Of a DNA stretch of 8,340 bases, positions 1-6,116 are shown piece by piece. The first letter of the stretch is position 1. The number at the start of each line of letters is the position of its first letter. Made by a program: the position numbers and the translations under genes. The notes under the pieces were generated by a model. The model had not been told where the DNA came from. It saw only the letters and a list, made by a program, of their open reading frames with translations, and did not search any database. The DNA comes from Desulfobacterales bacterium (GTDB taxonomy: Bacteria; Desulfobacterota; Desulfobacteria; Desulfobacterales; Desulfobacteraceae): NCBI GenBank assembly GCA_022361095.1, contig JAKSBO010000922.1:1-8340 (forward strand). Reading direction: 5' to 3'.

Positions 1-906
1 CAGTACTCCTATAACTGGGCCCCCTTCGGCAACGGCAAAGGCCTGGGCAAGGGTTCCTATGCCGACGGCATCGCCAAGATCAAGGAATATCTGCCCCATG
101 ACCTGGATAAGGCGTGGCAGATCGCGGTTGAAAATTCGGTTCACCCGGACAATGCCGGTGGATATGCCGCTCTGCTGGATGTGGAGCAGATGGACGGCTC
201 CCGTAAAAAATACCTTTTGGATTCAGGCTGGTCGTATAAGTGGATGGATGAATGCTTTAAACGGGAAGGCATCGACCAGATGCTGCGCAACCGGGAGATC
301 GAGGCCCTGTTCATCTCCCATGAGCACTTCGACCACTACTGGGGCCTTCCGGTCACCCTGAAATATGACCCCACCATCACCATTTACATTCCCGAAGGGT
401 TTTACCCCGAAGGCAAGCAGTATATCAAGGATGCCGGACATACCGGTAAACTGGTGGAGGTGAAAAACGGACTCTGCCGGCATATCCCGGGCATGGCCTC
501 CTATGTATTCCCCATTCCCATCATCTGCCGGGTCTATGGGGAGCAATCCCTTTATTTCAACGTCAAGGACAAGGGCCTGGTCTCGGTAACCGGCTGCTGC
601 CACCAGGGCATTATCCGATTTGCAGAAACTGCCTATAACGAACTGAAATACGAGAAAGACCAGTGCCACGGTATTTACGGGGGGCTTCACATCTCCCCCT
701 TTGACGACTGGGATCCCAAGTACGATGACCTGGTGATCTCCCTTGAGCGGTACGGGTTTGAGCGTATCGGCTGCAACCATTGCACAGGGGTGCTCTGCGC
801 CAAAAAGTTCATCAGCGCGGGGTATCCCGTGGTGGAGGGCACGGCCCGGTTCAGGTCCCAGGACAAAGCCTATCTGGGTAACTCAGATACCATTACCTTT
901 GGATGA
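1..906 (+). CDS. MBL-fold metal-dependent hydrolase, COG1237-like (5' end outside window)
   Basis: The frame is open from base 1 to the TGA at 904-906, so the gene starts upstream; the ATG at 181 lies inside the domain and is not a credible start. Counting codons from base 1, the first metal motif is HEHFDH (residues 107-112, followed by YWG), then GCCHQG (His201), GGLHI (His230) and GCNHCTG (His260). This series is the pattern of the COG1237 branch of the metallo-beta-lactamase superfamily, which usually reads GCSH..G, GGFHL and PCHCTG. Family members are dinuclear-metal hydrolases, and some are annotated as dihydropterin/ribofuranosylaminobenzene-phosphate-synthase-like; the substrate here is unknown. 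The segment before the core strand (LLDVEQ, then YLLDSG) is polar, and any signal peptide would lie outside the window. The CobW-type gene follows 55 bp downstream on the same strand, suggesting a shared metal-related role (inference). Confidence 0.85.
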   Translation, partial: QYSYNWAPFGNGKGLGKGSYADGIAKIKEYLPHDLDKAWQIAVENSVHPDNAGGYAALLDVEQMDGSRKKYLLDSGWSYKWMDECFKREGIDQMLRNREIEALFISHEHFDHYWGLPVTLKYDPTITIYIPEGFYPEGKQYIKDAGHTGKLVEVKNGLCRHIPGMASYVFPIPIICRVYGEQSLYFNVKDKGLVSVTGCCHQGIIRFAETAYNELKYEKDQCHGIYGGLHISPFDDWDPKYDDLVISLERYGFERIGCNHCTGVLCAKKFISAGYPVVEGTARFRSQDKAYLGNSDTITFG

Positions 907-913
907 ATAACCC

Positions 914-940
914 GGCGTCCCGGAATATTTCCGGGACGCC
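914..940 (+). terminator. Perfect 12-bp hairpin between MBL hydrolase and CobW-fusion genes
   Basis: GGCGTCCCGGAA (914-925) is an exact reverse complement of TTCCGGGACGCC (929-940) with a 3-nt loop. It starts 8 bases after the MBL stop codon. The following bases are CC-rich with only TTTT at 949-952, so it is a strong stem with a poor U-tract. It could be a leaky terminator, a processing site or a 3'-end stabiliser that lowers expression of the downstream gene. The downstream ribosome binding site (GAGG at 953-956) lies just beyond the stem. Confidence 0.55.
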
Positions 941-961
941 GCCACCCCTTTTGAGGTCTGT

Positions 962-2791
962 ATGAACCCATCATCTCCTGATCTGAGCCGTGTGCTTTCC
1001 ACCCTGCTGCCCCCATCGGCGCTGGCAAACAAAGAGACACTGCCCTATGAACTGATCCGTGCGGTTCTGGTCCGGGCCAACTTTAATCCCGGAACCCGCC
1101 ACAGATTGGGCTGGCGGGGTATCCAGGAGATTCCCCTGGCCGGAGAAATGCCCGGCGCTATGACCGTTAAGGCCGCCGGCCGGCCTGGGATATTTGGATT
1201 ACGGCCCCGGCCCCAGGCCCCGGTTTTCAATAGAAAGGGATGGGCACAGTTTGCCCTGACCTATTTTCCCGACCCGGAAGAGTCACTGGTGGAGTCCTTT
1301 TCCATTGAGGCGGGCCTGGAAATCATGTCTGAAAACTTTATCGAACGGGTAAGACGCTTTCCCCTGGACCCGGTTCTCCCACGGCTCTTTTTCATTGCCG
1401 TTCTGCAGGCCCGGGCAGACCATAACGGCATCTACCTGTCCATGACGGCAGACCGGCAAATTCTCAGCCGTTCTCCACAGGGTATCTCCGTCATGACCCC
1501 GGAGGGTCCGGTCCAGGCCGTACCGCCGGGCGGGGTAAACCAGAACCTGGCCGCCCTGGATCTGGCCCTCTCCTTTTTTAGTCCTTTGGCTGCCTCACTC
1601 ACCTATACCCTGGCCATGCCCCCCTGCATTTTTGAAGAGGATATCCCCATACAGGCCCCTGACCAGGGCACAGCCACCCGGCTCACCCTGGGCTACCTCA
1701 ACCCCACCGCCACGGAACGCCCCTCCCACCCCCCGGGCTATGTAAACAAACTGCGATGGACTCGGGGAGAACCGGTTCCCGCCCCCTACCGGGAGGCTCC
1801 CTGGTGGAGTGGGCTGCCCAGCGCCCTGCCTGCAAAACCCTGCCCCGTCCCAGGGGAAGACCAGCCGGGAAATACCGTCCAAAAACCGGGATTTATCCTT
1901 CTTACCGGATTTCTGGGTTCGGGCAAAACCAGCTTTCTCAACCGCTTTATCCAGGCCCAGACGCAGGCCCACCGGTTCGTGGCCGTGGTCCAGAACGAAA
2001 TCGGCGAAAAGGGCCTGGACGCAGACCTTTTGGACCAGACCTATGCAGTTACCCGAATGGATGAAGGGTGTGTCTGCTGCTCCCTGGCCGGCAATCTCCG
2101 GGCTGCCCTGAACAGTATCCTCTCCCGGTTTGATCCGGATATCATTGTTCTGGAAACCACCGGGCTGGCCAATCCGGCCAATATGCTCCGGGAAATTGAA
2201 GAACTGGGGGACATCCTCGACTTCCGGTCCCTGACCACCCTGGTGGACGGCATTGGGGGCAAGGACAGCCTGGACCGGTTTGAGGTGGCAAGGGACCAGG
2301 TGCGGCTGGCGGACCAGATCCTTGTGAACAAGTGCGATCTTGCCGGGCCTGAGGAGATCACCCGACTGGAGAAGCGCATCCGCCGGTTCAACCCCTGGGC
2401 GAAACTTCACCGGGTCAGCCACGGCGATATCCACCCCGGACTGCTCTACGGGGTTAACGTCATGAACCCGCCGGCACGCCCCCTGTTCCAGGCGGTCTCT
2501 GCCGGAGCCACCCACAGTGATGACGAACTTGAAACACGGCTTTTCACCCCGGACCGCCCCCTGGACCCGGACCAGTTGATCCGGTCTGTCCATGCCGGCG
2601 GAGACGAAATCCTCCGGGCAAAGGGGATAGTGGAACTTCACAACACCCCGGGGCCGATGGTGTTTCAATATGCACCGGGTACATCCGGTTTCACACCGTT
2701 GCAGGGGCCGGACCCCGGTGACCGGTTTCTTGTGGTCATCGGCCGGAACCTTGATCAGCGATTTAACTGGAGCGCCGCCCATCAATCCTGA
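962..2791 (+). CDS. CobW/COG0523-type metal GTPase fused to an unrecognised ~300-residue N-terminal domain
   Basis: The 609-residue protein starts at ATG 962, with GAGG at 953-956 and a 5-nt spacer. The C-terminal half is a G3E-family CobW/COG0523 GTPase: Walker A GFLGSGKT (residues 316-323), the metal-binding motif GCVCC (369-373), ETTG (398-401, Walker B/switch region), NKCD (456-459, guanine specificity) and a CobW C-terminal domain from about residue 525. Such proteins couple GTP hydrolysis to delivery of Zn, Co or related metals to client enzymes in the cytoplasm. Typical members have 300-400 residues and begin close to Walker A. Here about 305 residues precede it, ending in a Pro-rich linker (~265-305), with no recognised motif, signal peptide or membrane segment. 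The domain is GC-rich and in the same frame as the GTPase, so a sequencing fusion is unlikely. The upstream MBL metalloenzyme is a plausible client (inference). Confidence 0.88.
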   Translation: MNPSSPDLSRVLSTLLPPSALANKETLPYELIRAVLVRANFNPGTRHRLGWRGIQEIPLAGEMPGAMTVKAAGRPGIFGLRPRPQAPVFNRKGWAQFALTYFPDPEESLVESFSIEAGLEIMSENFIERVRRFPLDPVLPRLFFIAVLQARADHNGIYLSMTADRQILSRSPQGISVMTPEGPVQAVPPGGVNQNLAALDLALSFFSPLAASLTYTLAMPPCIFEEDIPIQAPDQGTATRLTLGYLNPTATERPSHPPGYVNKLRWTRGEPVPAPYREAPWWSGLPSALPAKPCPVPGEDQPGNTVQKPGFILLTGFLGSGKTSFLNRFIQAQTQAHRFVAVVQNEIGEKGLDADLLDQTYAVTRMDEGCVCCSLAGNLRAALNSILSRFDPDIIVLETTGLANPANMLREIEELGDILDFRSLTTLVDGIGGKDSLDRFEVARDQVRLADQILVNKCDLAGPEEITRLEKRIRRFNPWAKLHRVSHGDIHPGLLYGVNVMNPPARPLFQAVSAGATHSDDELETRLFTPDRPLDPDQLIRSVHAGGDEILRAKGIVELHNTPGPMVFQYAPGTSGFTPLQGPDPGDRFLVVIGRNLDQRFNWSAAHQS

Positions 2792-2804
2792 CTGGTCAAT
2801 GGCC

Positions 2805-2837
2805 CGGGATTTCCTTGACGCTAATTAGGTAATCCCG
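2805..2837. repeat. Inverted repeat after the CobW-fusion gene, weak terminator candidate
   Basis: CGGGATT (2805-2811) pairs with AATCCCG (2831-2837) across a 19-nt loop that itself contains the palindrome CTAATTAG (2821-2828). It begins 14 bases after the CobW-fusion stop codon. No U-tract follows, so termination is uncertain. The remaining bases up to the repeat at 2900 hold no gene that I can support. Confidence 0.3.
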
Positions 2838-2899
2838 CATGGAAGCTTTGATTTCCTTGGGCTTCGATTGCAAGTGAGACGCAGCCGCCGAAGCGGGAA

Positions 2900-3302
2900 G
2901 TGGTGCCCGCATACTGAGCCATCTAAACGCTCGGAAGAACGCGCCAAGGCTACAGTGAAAAGACTAACTCACCGCTTTTCGGAAAAGCTTTTCTGGATTG
3001 CTGCCGGGAGGTGCCGGCATTTATTTCGAAATTTTATGCATATGAGGCGCCGGAACATTATGCGGTGAGGCCGTCAGTCAGCAAAGGCAAAAAACGCTTA
3101 CCGCTTGGGCGATTCGATGTGCCATCGGCATTGCATGGGGTTCTCCCAGAGCCAGTTCTCGCAACGGTTCGGCTATCACCATGGACAACATCAGATTACT
3201 GCCCTCTAAAGAATCGCATTCAGAGATCAATTGTCTATCGGTTTGCCGATGAAGCCAATCTGCCAAAATCTGCCGCCCCCGCATTATGCCGTTCTCCCTA
3301 TA
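2900..3302. repeat. Left copy of ~404-bp direct repeat (tetR 3' end plus downstream flank)
   Basis: This segment aligns by eye, in the same orientation, with 5200-5603. I count about 20 differences including one single-base gap, so about 95% identity. The gap is one A missing from an A-run near 3090. Similarity stops abruptly at both ends. Bases 2900-3057 match the non-coding flank downstream of the intact tetR gene, and 3058-3302 match its last ~82 codons. The two copies flank the phospholipase-like gene. No terminal inverted repeats, transposase or target duplication are visible at the borders. Confidence 0.9.
3058..3302 (-). pseudogene. Truncated, frameshifted tetR 3' fragment
   Basis: Read on the - strand this encodes a relic of the TetR C-terminal ligand-binding/dimerisation domain found intact at 5358-6005. 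From MRGRQILADWL it follows the intact protein as far as AVSVF. There a one-base deletion in an A-run shifts the frame and gives a premature stop near 3078. The DNA-binding half is missing. Within the aligned coding part nearly all base differences change an amino acid (for example Q/H, A/T, K/R, K/E, T/S, I/G, I/M, K/Q), with only about one silent change, as expected for a copy under no protein-level constraint. A short open frame at 3078-3284 exists but has no ribosome binding site or HTH and is probably not functional. Whether homology ends at 3302, or continues as highly diverged sequence toward 3320, cannot be decided by eye. Confidence 0.85.
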
Positions 3303-3357
3303 GAAAATTCCGGGACAGCTTTCCGGGTGGTGCCGTAACCCAAACCAGGTGCCGGTG

Positions 3358-4905
3358 TCAGAAGTTATACCGGATGATACTCTGGGTGGTGGCGCTGTTC
3401 ACAAAGTCGATGTAGACAATATTCGGCTTTGCCGCACCCAATACCACGATTTGGTTGTAAAGCACACCGGGCAGTTTTGCATTTGCCTGGTCGGCAAGGG
3501 TTTTGATGGTGGAGTCTATCACAGGGGTGGAGGTCAGGGTCCAGGACAGGAGAAACATGTGGCCTGCACCGAGACCAGCACAATGGCGCCACTTTTCCAA
3601 CTGGTCTTTTTCCATTTTGTCGTAGGATGCGGTTTCCGAGTATGCATCGCATACCGTCAGGTTGGCGCTGGGTTGCGTGGTGCACTTTTTGTCATTGTAA
3701 CCGTCTTTGTAGCGGAACCGCCCGGTGGTCGGATCAATGTAATCGTCATAGTCAAAGGCAATAATCATCTTTCCTCTGACATCTCCCAGGGTAACCCCGG
3801 AAAGATTGACCCCGGCCTCGGGGTTCCGGTACATGGCCGTATTGTAATCCTGTTTCAGCAAGGCATTGATCCGCTCTTTTATATTGGCGGCATCACCCCG
3901 GTTGCTGCGGATATGGGAAATTTTAAGGATGGCGGTCTCGGACGGGTGGGCAGCCAGAAAGTCAACGGTCTGGTCAAGGACGGTCCGGAGGTCCTGGCCA
4001 TTGCACCCCATATCATTCGTGCGGTGGTAGGTGACCAGTTTGCCGTGATCGTAATCCACCCGGATGTCAAAGTATCTTGACCCATGGGCCAATTGGCCCC
4101 CCACAGAGATTCCCTGGGTGACGACATAGCCCTTGCCCATGCCGGAGAGAAAATCGCAGTGGTGGGTTTCGGAGAGGCCGGCATCGTGGCTGCCGGGCAT
4201 GACGATCTCATCAAGCCGTGTGCTATCCGGTTTTCTGCCCATCCAGGCCAGGGTGTCGACAAGAGTGACCGGGGTGACGGCCACGGTGCTTGCATCATTA
4301 CCGCCCCGGAGAAATACAAATGAAACCGGGTTGCCTTTTGTATCGATCCCGTTGCATGATACGCGGTTTCCTGAAATGTTGGCGCAGTTCTGCCCGCCGA
4401 ACCACCAGTTGTTGCTTGTCCCGGAATGTCCCTGGGCAATCCCGATATTTGAAAAGGTATAGGTGTCTTTTCCTCCGCCCAGGATACCTCCGGTCAGTTC
4501 AAGCGTTAAGGTGCCGAGAAAGGCAAAGTTGAGCTTCCCGGCAGTATGGTTGAATGTGGTCTGTGCCGCCGGTACCTTGTTGTTGAACCAGGCGGCGGTC
4601 TCTTCTGAGCCTTTTCTGCCCACACGGAATGTCATGCGGCCGTCACCGTTCATGCGGGGTGTCAGCCCGTTGTGGATTTTGTGGTCCGGGTCCTGGCCTT
4701 TGGTCACTGAAAAATCGTTTACGACATAGCTGCCGCTTTTAAGGGTGTACCCGCTTGCCGAGACGGAAAAGGTTACATCGTTGTTATGGTATGTCATGGC
4801 CTGGGTGGGCATGGCCATGTAAAAAAGGTAAAAGAGGGTGAAACCGATGATTGCAGAGGGGGTGATATCTGTCCTGGTTGCGTTTAAGCCGGTGGATTTT
4901 GACAT
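3358..4905 (-). CDS. Secreted PI-PLC X-domain-like phosphodiesterase with unrecognised N-terminal beta-rich domain
   Basis: The 515-residue protein starts at ATG 4903-4905, with AGGAGG at 4911-4916 and a 5-nt spacer, which fixes the start. Residues 1-36 look like a Sec signal peptide (hydrophobic run ~17-32, probable cleavage TQA|MT). Residues ~37-225 form an unrecognised Gly/Thr/Ser/Asn-rich, probably beta-sheet domain. Residues ~226-515 resemble the PI-PLC X domain: VMPGSHDAG with His240 and Asp241, SRYFDIRVD with Asp280 and Arg282, and TYHRTND with His294. These correspond to the general acid/base histidines and phosphate-contacting residues of bacterial PI-PLC (His32, Asp33, Asp67, Arg69, His82 in B. 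cereus). The X domain cleaves phosphodiester bonds of phosphatidylinositol-type lipids; the substrate here is unknown. Several Cys in both domains fit an exported, disulfide-bearing protein. It stands alone between two direct repeats. Confidence 0.85.
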   Translation of the reverse strand: MSKSTGLNATRTDITPSAIIGFTLFYLFYMAMPTQAMTYHNNDVTFSVSASGYTLKSGSYVVNDFSVTKGQDPDHKIHNGLTPRMNGDGRMTFRVGRKGSEETAAWFNNKVPAAQTTFNHTAGKLNFAFLGTLTLELTGGILGGGKDTYTFSNIGIAQGHSGTSNNWWFGGQNCANISGNRVSCNGIDTKGNPVSFVFLRGGNDASTVAVTPVTLVDTLAWMGRKPDSTRLDEIVMPGSHDAGLSETHHCDFLSGMGKGYVVTQGISVGGQLAHGSRYFDIRVDYDHGKLVTYHRTNDMGCNGQDLRTVLDQTVDFLAAHPSETAILKISHIRSNRGDAANIKERINALLKQDYNTAMYRNPEAGVNLSGVTLGDVRGKMIIAFDYDDYIDPTTGRFRYKDGYNDKKCTTQPSANLTVCDAYSETASYDKMEKDQLEKWRHCAGLGAGHMFLLSWTLTSTPVIDSTIKTLADQANAKLPGVLYNQIVVLGAAKPNIVYIDFVNSATTQSIIRYNF

Positions 4906-4916
4906 GAGTTCCTCCT

Positions 4917-5199
4917 GTTGATGAAGTTGCGGGATATAATTATGGATTGTCTGTTTTACGAAAATGAAACAAAAACAAATGCATTGTCTGTGGCTCGTAT
5001 GAGAACTGTTGAAAATATCGTTATCATCCTGAACGGATGTTCAGTCTTTTTATCATCTATACAGAGTTTTGAATGCTGGAAATGTTTGAATATGCGTTTA
5101 AAAATATACGGTGAAAAAGAAAATGTCAATACCGTTGCCGTTTAATTGGCTGGGTCATAAAGACACGCCGGGTCAATGTGGCCCACTTGGCCTGACAAT
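4917..5199. other. AT-rich gene-free stretch upstream of the phospholipase-like gene
   Basis: About 280 bases between the phospholipase-like start and the right repeat. The stretch is clearly AT-richer than the neighbouring coding DNA, and both strands hold only short frames without ribosome binding sites. Its recognisable contents are the candidate promoter around 5101-5129 and a small CATCC/GGATG inverted repeat at 5025-5039. It most likely serves as the 5' leader and promoter region of the - strand gene. Confidence 0.5.
5101..5129 (-). promoter_or_regulatory. Candidate sigma70 promoter for the phospholipase-like gene
   Basis: On the - strand a consensus TTGACA (5124-5129) is followed either by TATATT (5103-5108, spacer 15) or by TATTTT (5101-5106, spacer 17). 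Transcription would start near 5095, leaving a 5' leader of about 190 nt before the ATG at 4905. The leader contains the small inverted repeat CATCC/GGATG at 5025-5039. Confidence 0.35.
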
Positions 5200-5603
5200 G
5201 TGGTGCCCGCATACTGAGCCATCTAAACGCTCGGAAGAGCGCATCAAGGCTACGGTGAAAAGACTAACTCACCGCTTTTCGGAAAAGCTTTTCTGGATTA
5301 CTGCCGGGAGGTGCCGGCATTGATTTCGAAATTTTATGCATATGAGGCGCCGGAAGATTATACGGTGAGGCCGTCAGTCAGCAAAGGCAAAAAAACGCTT
5401 ACCGCTTTGGCGATTCGATGTGCCATCGGCATTGCATGGGGTTCTCCCAGAGCCAGTTCTCGCAACGGTTCGGCTATCACCATGGACAAGATCAGATTAC
5501 TGATCTCTAAAGTATCGCATTTAGAGATCAATTGTTTATCGGCTTGCCGCTGGAGCCAATCTGCCAAAATCTGCCGCCCCCGCATTACGCCGTTCTCCCT
5601 ATA
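5200..5603. repeat. Right copy of ~404-bp direct repeat (parent copy at the intact tetR)
   Basis: This is the counterpart of 2900-3302, about 95% identical and in the same orientation. It comprises 158 bases downstream of the tetR stop codon (5200-5357) and the last 82 codons of tetR (5358-5603). The flank contains GCTTTTC/GAAAAGC and TGCCGG/CCGGCA inverted repeats (around 5274-5318) that may act in tetR transcript termination. Since the gene is intact here, this copy is probably the source. Homologous recombination between the copies would remove about 2.3 kb, including the phospholipase-like gene. Confidence 0.9.
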
Positions 5604-6005
5604 AATCTCGTTCAATTGGATTCTGCCTGGAAACTCAGACTGCAGCAGTTTGAACATCGCTACGGCTTTATGGCTGAGCACTTGGGCCGCAATTTCTGCC
5701 AACCCCTGTTCCAGAAGTTCTGCCATCTGCTCCTGATTGCCGGCATCTTTGATAAATGCGGATTTGAAAGCCGCACTCCAGCTTCCCAACGCCAGTTCAA
5801 TCAGGCCATCGCGGTTATCCACAAAGCGGTAGATCGTTTTTTTAGCAACTTTAGCTTCCTTGGCGATGCGGTCCATCGTTACTTTGCCATAGCCTTCCGC
5901 CAAAAGCAGTTCCAGTGTCGCAATGATGATTTTTTCCTTAAGTTCATCCGGAGATGTGAGTGGCCGCCCCCGGGAACGGACTTTGGAGTCGGTTATTTTT
6001 TTCAT
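5358..6005 (-). CDS. TetR/AcrR-family transcriptional regulator
   Basis: The 215-residue protein is of normal length for the family. It starts at ATG 6003-6005, preceded by the purine-rich AAAGGGG (6010-6016), a modest ribosome binding site. An N-terminal basic patch with RGRP (12-15) precedes the TetR_N helix-turn-helix (~24-70), with the recognition region TMDRIAKEAKVAKKTIYRF at residues 43-61. The rest (~80-215) is the all-helical effector-binding and dimerisation domain, whose sequence is variable and does not reveal the ligand. It is divergent from the PhlG-like hydrolase gene, with 111 bp between the start codons, and most likely represses that gene and itself. The arrangement matches phlH-phlG in Pseudomonas, where a TetR regulator controls the diacetylphloroglucinol hydrolase gene. 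The last 82 codons are duplicated in degraded form at 3058-3302. Confidence 0.93.
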   Translation of the reverse strand: MKKITDSKVRSRGRPLTSPDELKEKIIIATLELLLAEGYGKVTMDRIAKEAKVAKKTIYRFVDNRDGLIELALGSWSAAFKSAFIKDAGNQEQMAELLEQGLAEIAAQVLSHKAVAMFKLLQSEFPGRIQLNEIYRENGVMRGRQILADWLQRQADKQLISKCDTLEISNLILSMVIAEPLRELALGEPHAMPMAHRIAKAVSVFLPLLTDGLTV

Positions 6006-6020
6006 AAAACCCCTTTAAAT

Positions 6021-6049
6021 ATTATTGACAACTTCTTCATTAGTGACAA
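6021..6049 (-). promoter_or_regulatory. Candidate tetR promoter interlocked with the divergent promoter
   Basis: On the - strand, TTGTCA (-35, 6044-6049) and AATAAT (-10, 6021-6026) are separated by exactly 17 bp. The predicted start near 6014 gives a very short leader that would truncate the weak ribosome binding site. Either tetR is translated from a nearly leaderless message or the real start site differs slightly. The -35 box shares bases with the -10 of the + strand promoter. Confidence 0.5.
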
Positions 6050-6053
6050 TATT
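6025..6053 (+). promoter_or_regulatory. Candidate promoter of the PhlG-like gene
   Basis: A consensus TTGACA (-35, 6025-6030) is followed after exactly 17 bp by AATATT (-10, 6048-6053, 4 of 6 matches). The predicted start is near 6060 with a leader of about 57 nt. Its -35 box overlaps the -10 of the - strand tetR promoter, so RNA polymerase can probably occupy only one promoter at a time. Confidence 0.55.
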
Positions 6054-6090
6054 AAACAATTAGGAAACGTTTATCGTTTTTTAATTGTTT
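6054..6090. promoter_or_regulatory. Inverted repeat, putative TetR operator
   Basis: AAACAATTA (6054-6062) and TAATTGTTT (6082-6090) are perfect 9-bp inverted arms separated by 19 bp. The palindrome AAACGTTT (6065-6072) lies between them. The element begins directly after the -10 box of the PhlG-like promoter and covers its predicted start site, while lying just upstream of the tetR -35 box. A bound TetR dimer (or two) here would block the hydrolase promoter. Assignment to the neighbouring TetR protein is inference from position. Confidence 0.55.
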
Positions 6091-6116
6091 GATACTTATT
6101 TTTCAGGAGTTCTATC

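Noticed and set aside
181..183. ATG at 181 as the start of the MBL hydrolase
   Set aside because: The same frame is open back to base 1 with coding-like sequence, and starting here would remove the first core strand of the fold.
1595..2785. 396-codon open frame on the - strand opposite the CobW-fusion gene
   Set aside because: It is the mirror of a GC-rich real gene with clear GTPase motifs; its translation is Gly/Pro/Arg-rich and shows no family signature.
3303..3345. CCGG-based hairpin followed by a few T as terminator of the phospholipase-like gene
   Set aside because: Only four base pairs with a 9-nt loop; too weak to call.
3349..4080. 243-codon + strand frame opposite the phospholipase-like gene
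   Set aside because: It overlaps the X-domain coding sequence, which has the catalytic motifs and a strong ribosome binding site; the + strand frame has neither.
5260..5345. 25-codon - strand frame just downstream of tetR (starts MHKISKSMPAPP)
   Set aside because: In the left repeat copy the same frame is stopped after six codons, so it is not conserved even between the copies.
5311..5604. Short + strand frames present in both repeat copies (also 3011-3415)
   Set aside because: They persist only because the two copies are near-identical; the one-base gap breaks the shared frame and no ribosome binding site is present.
5532..6092. 186-codon + strand frame opposite tetR
   Set aside because: It is the antisense shadow of the TetR gene, whose HTH is unmistakable, and runs into the promoter region.
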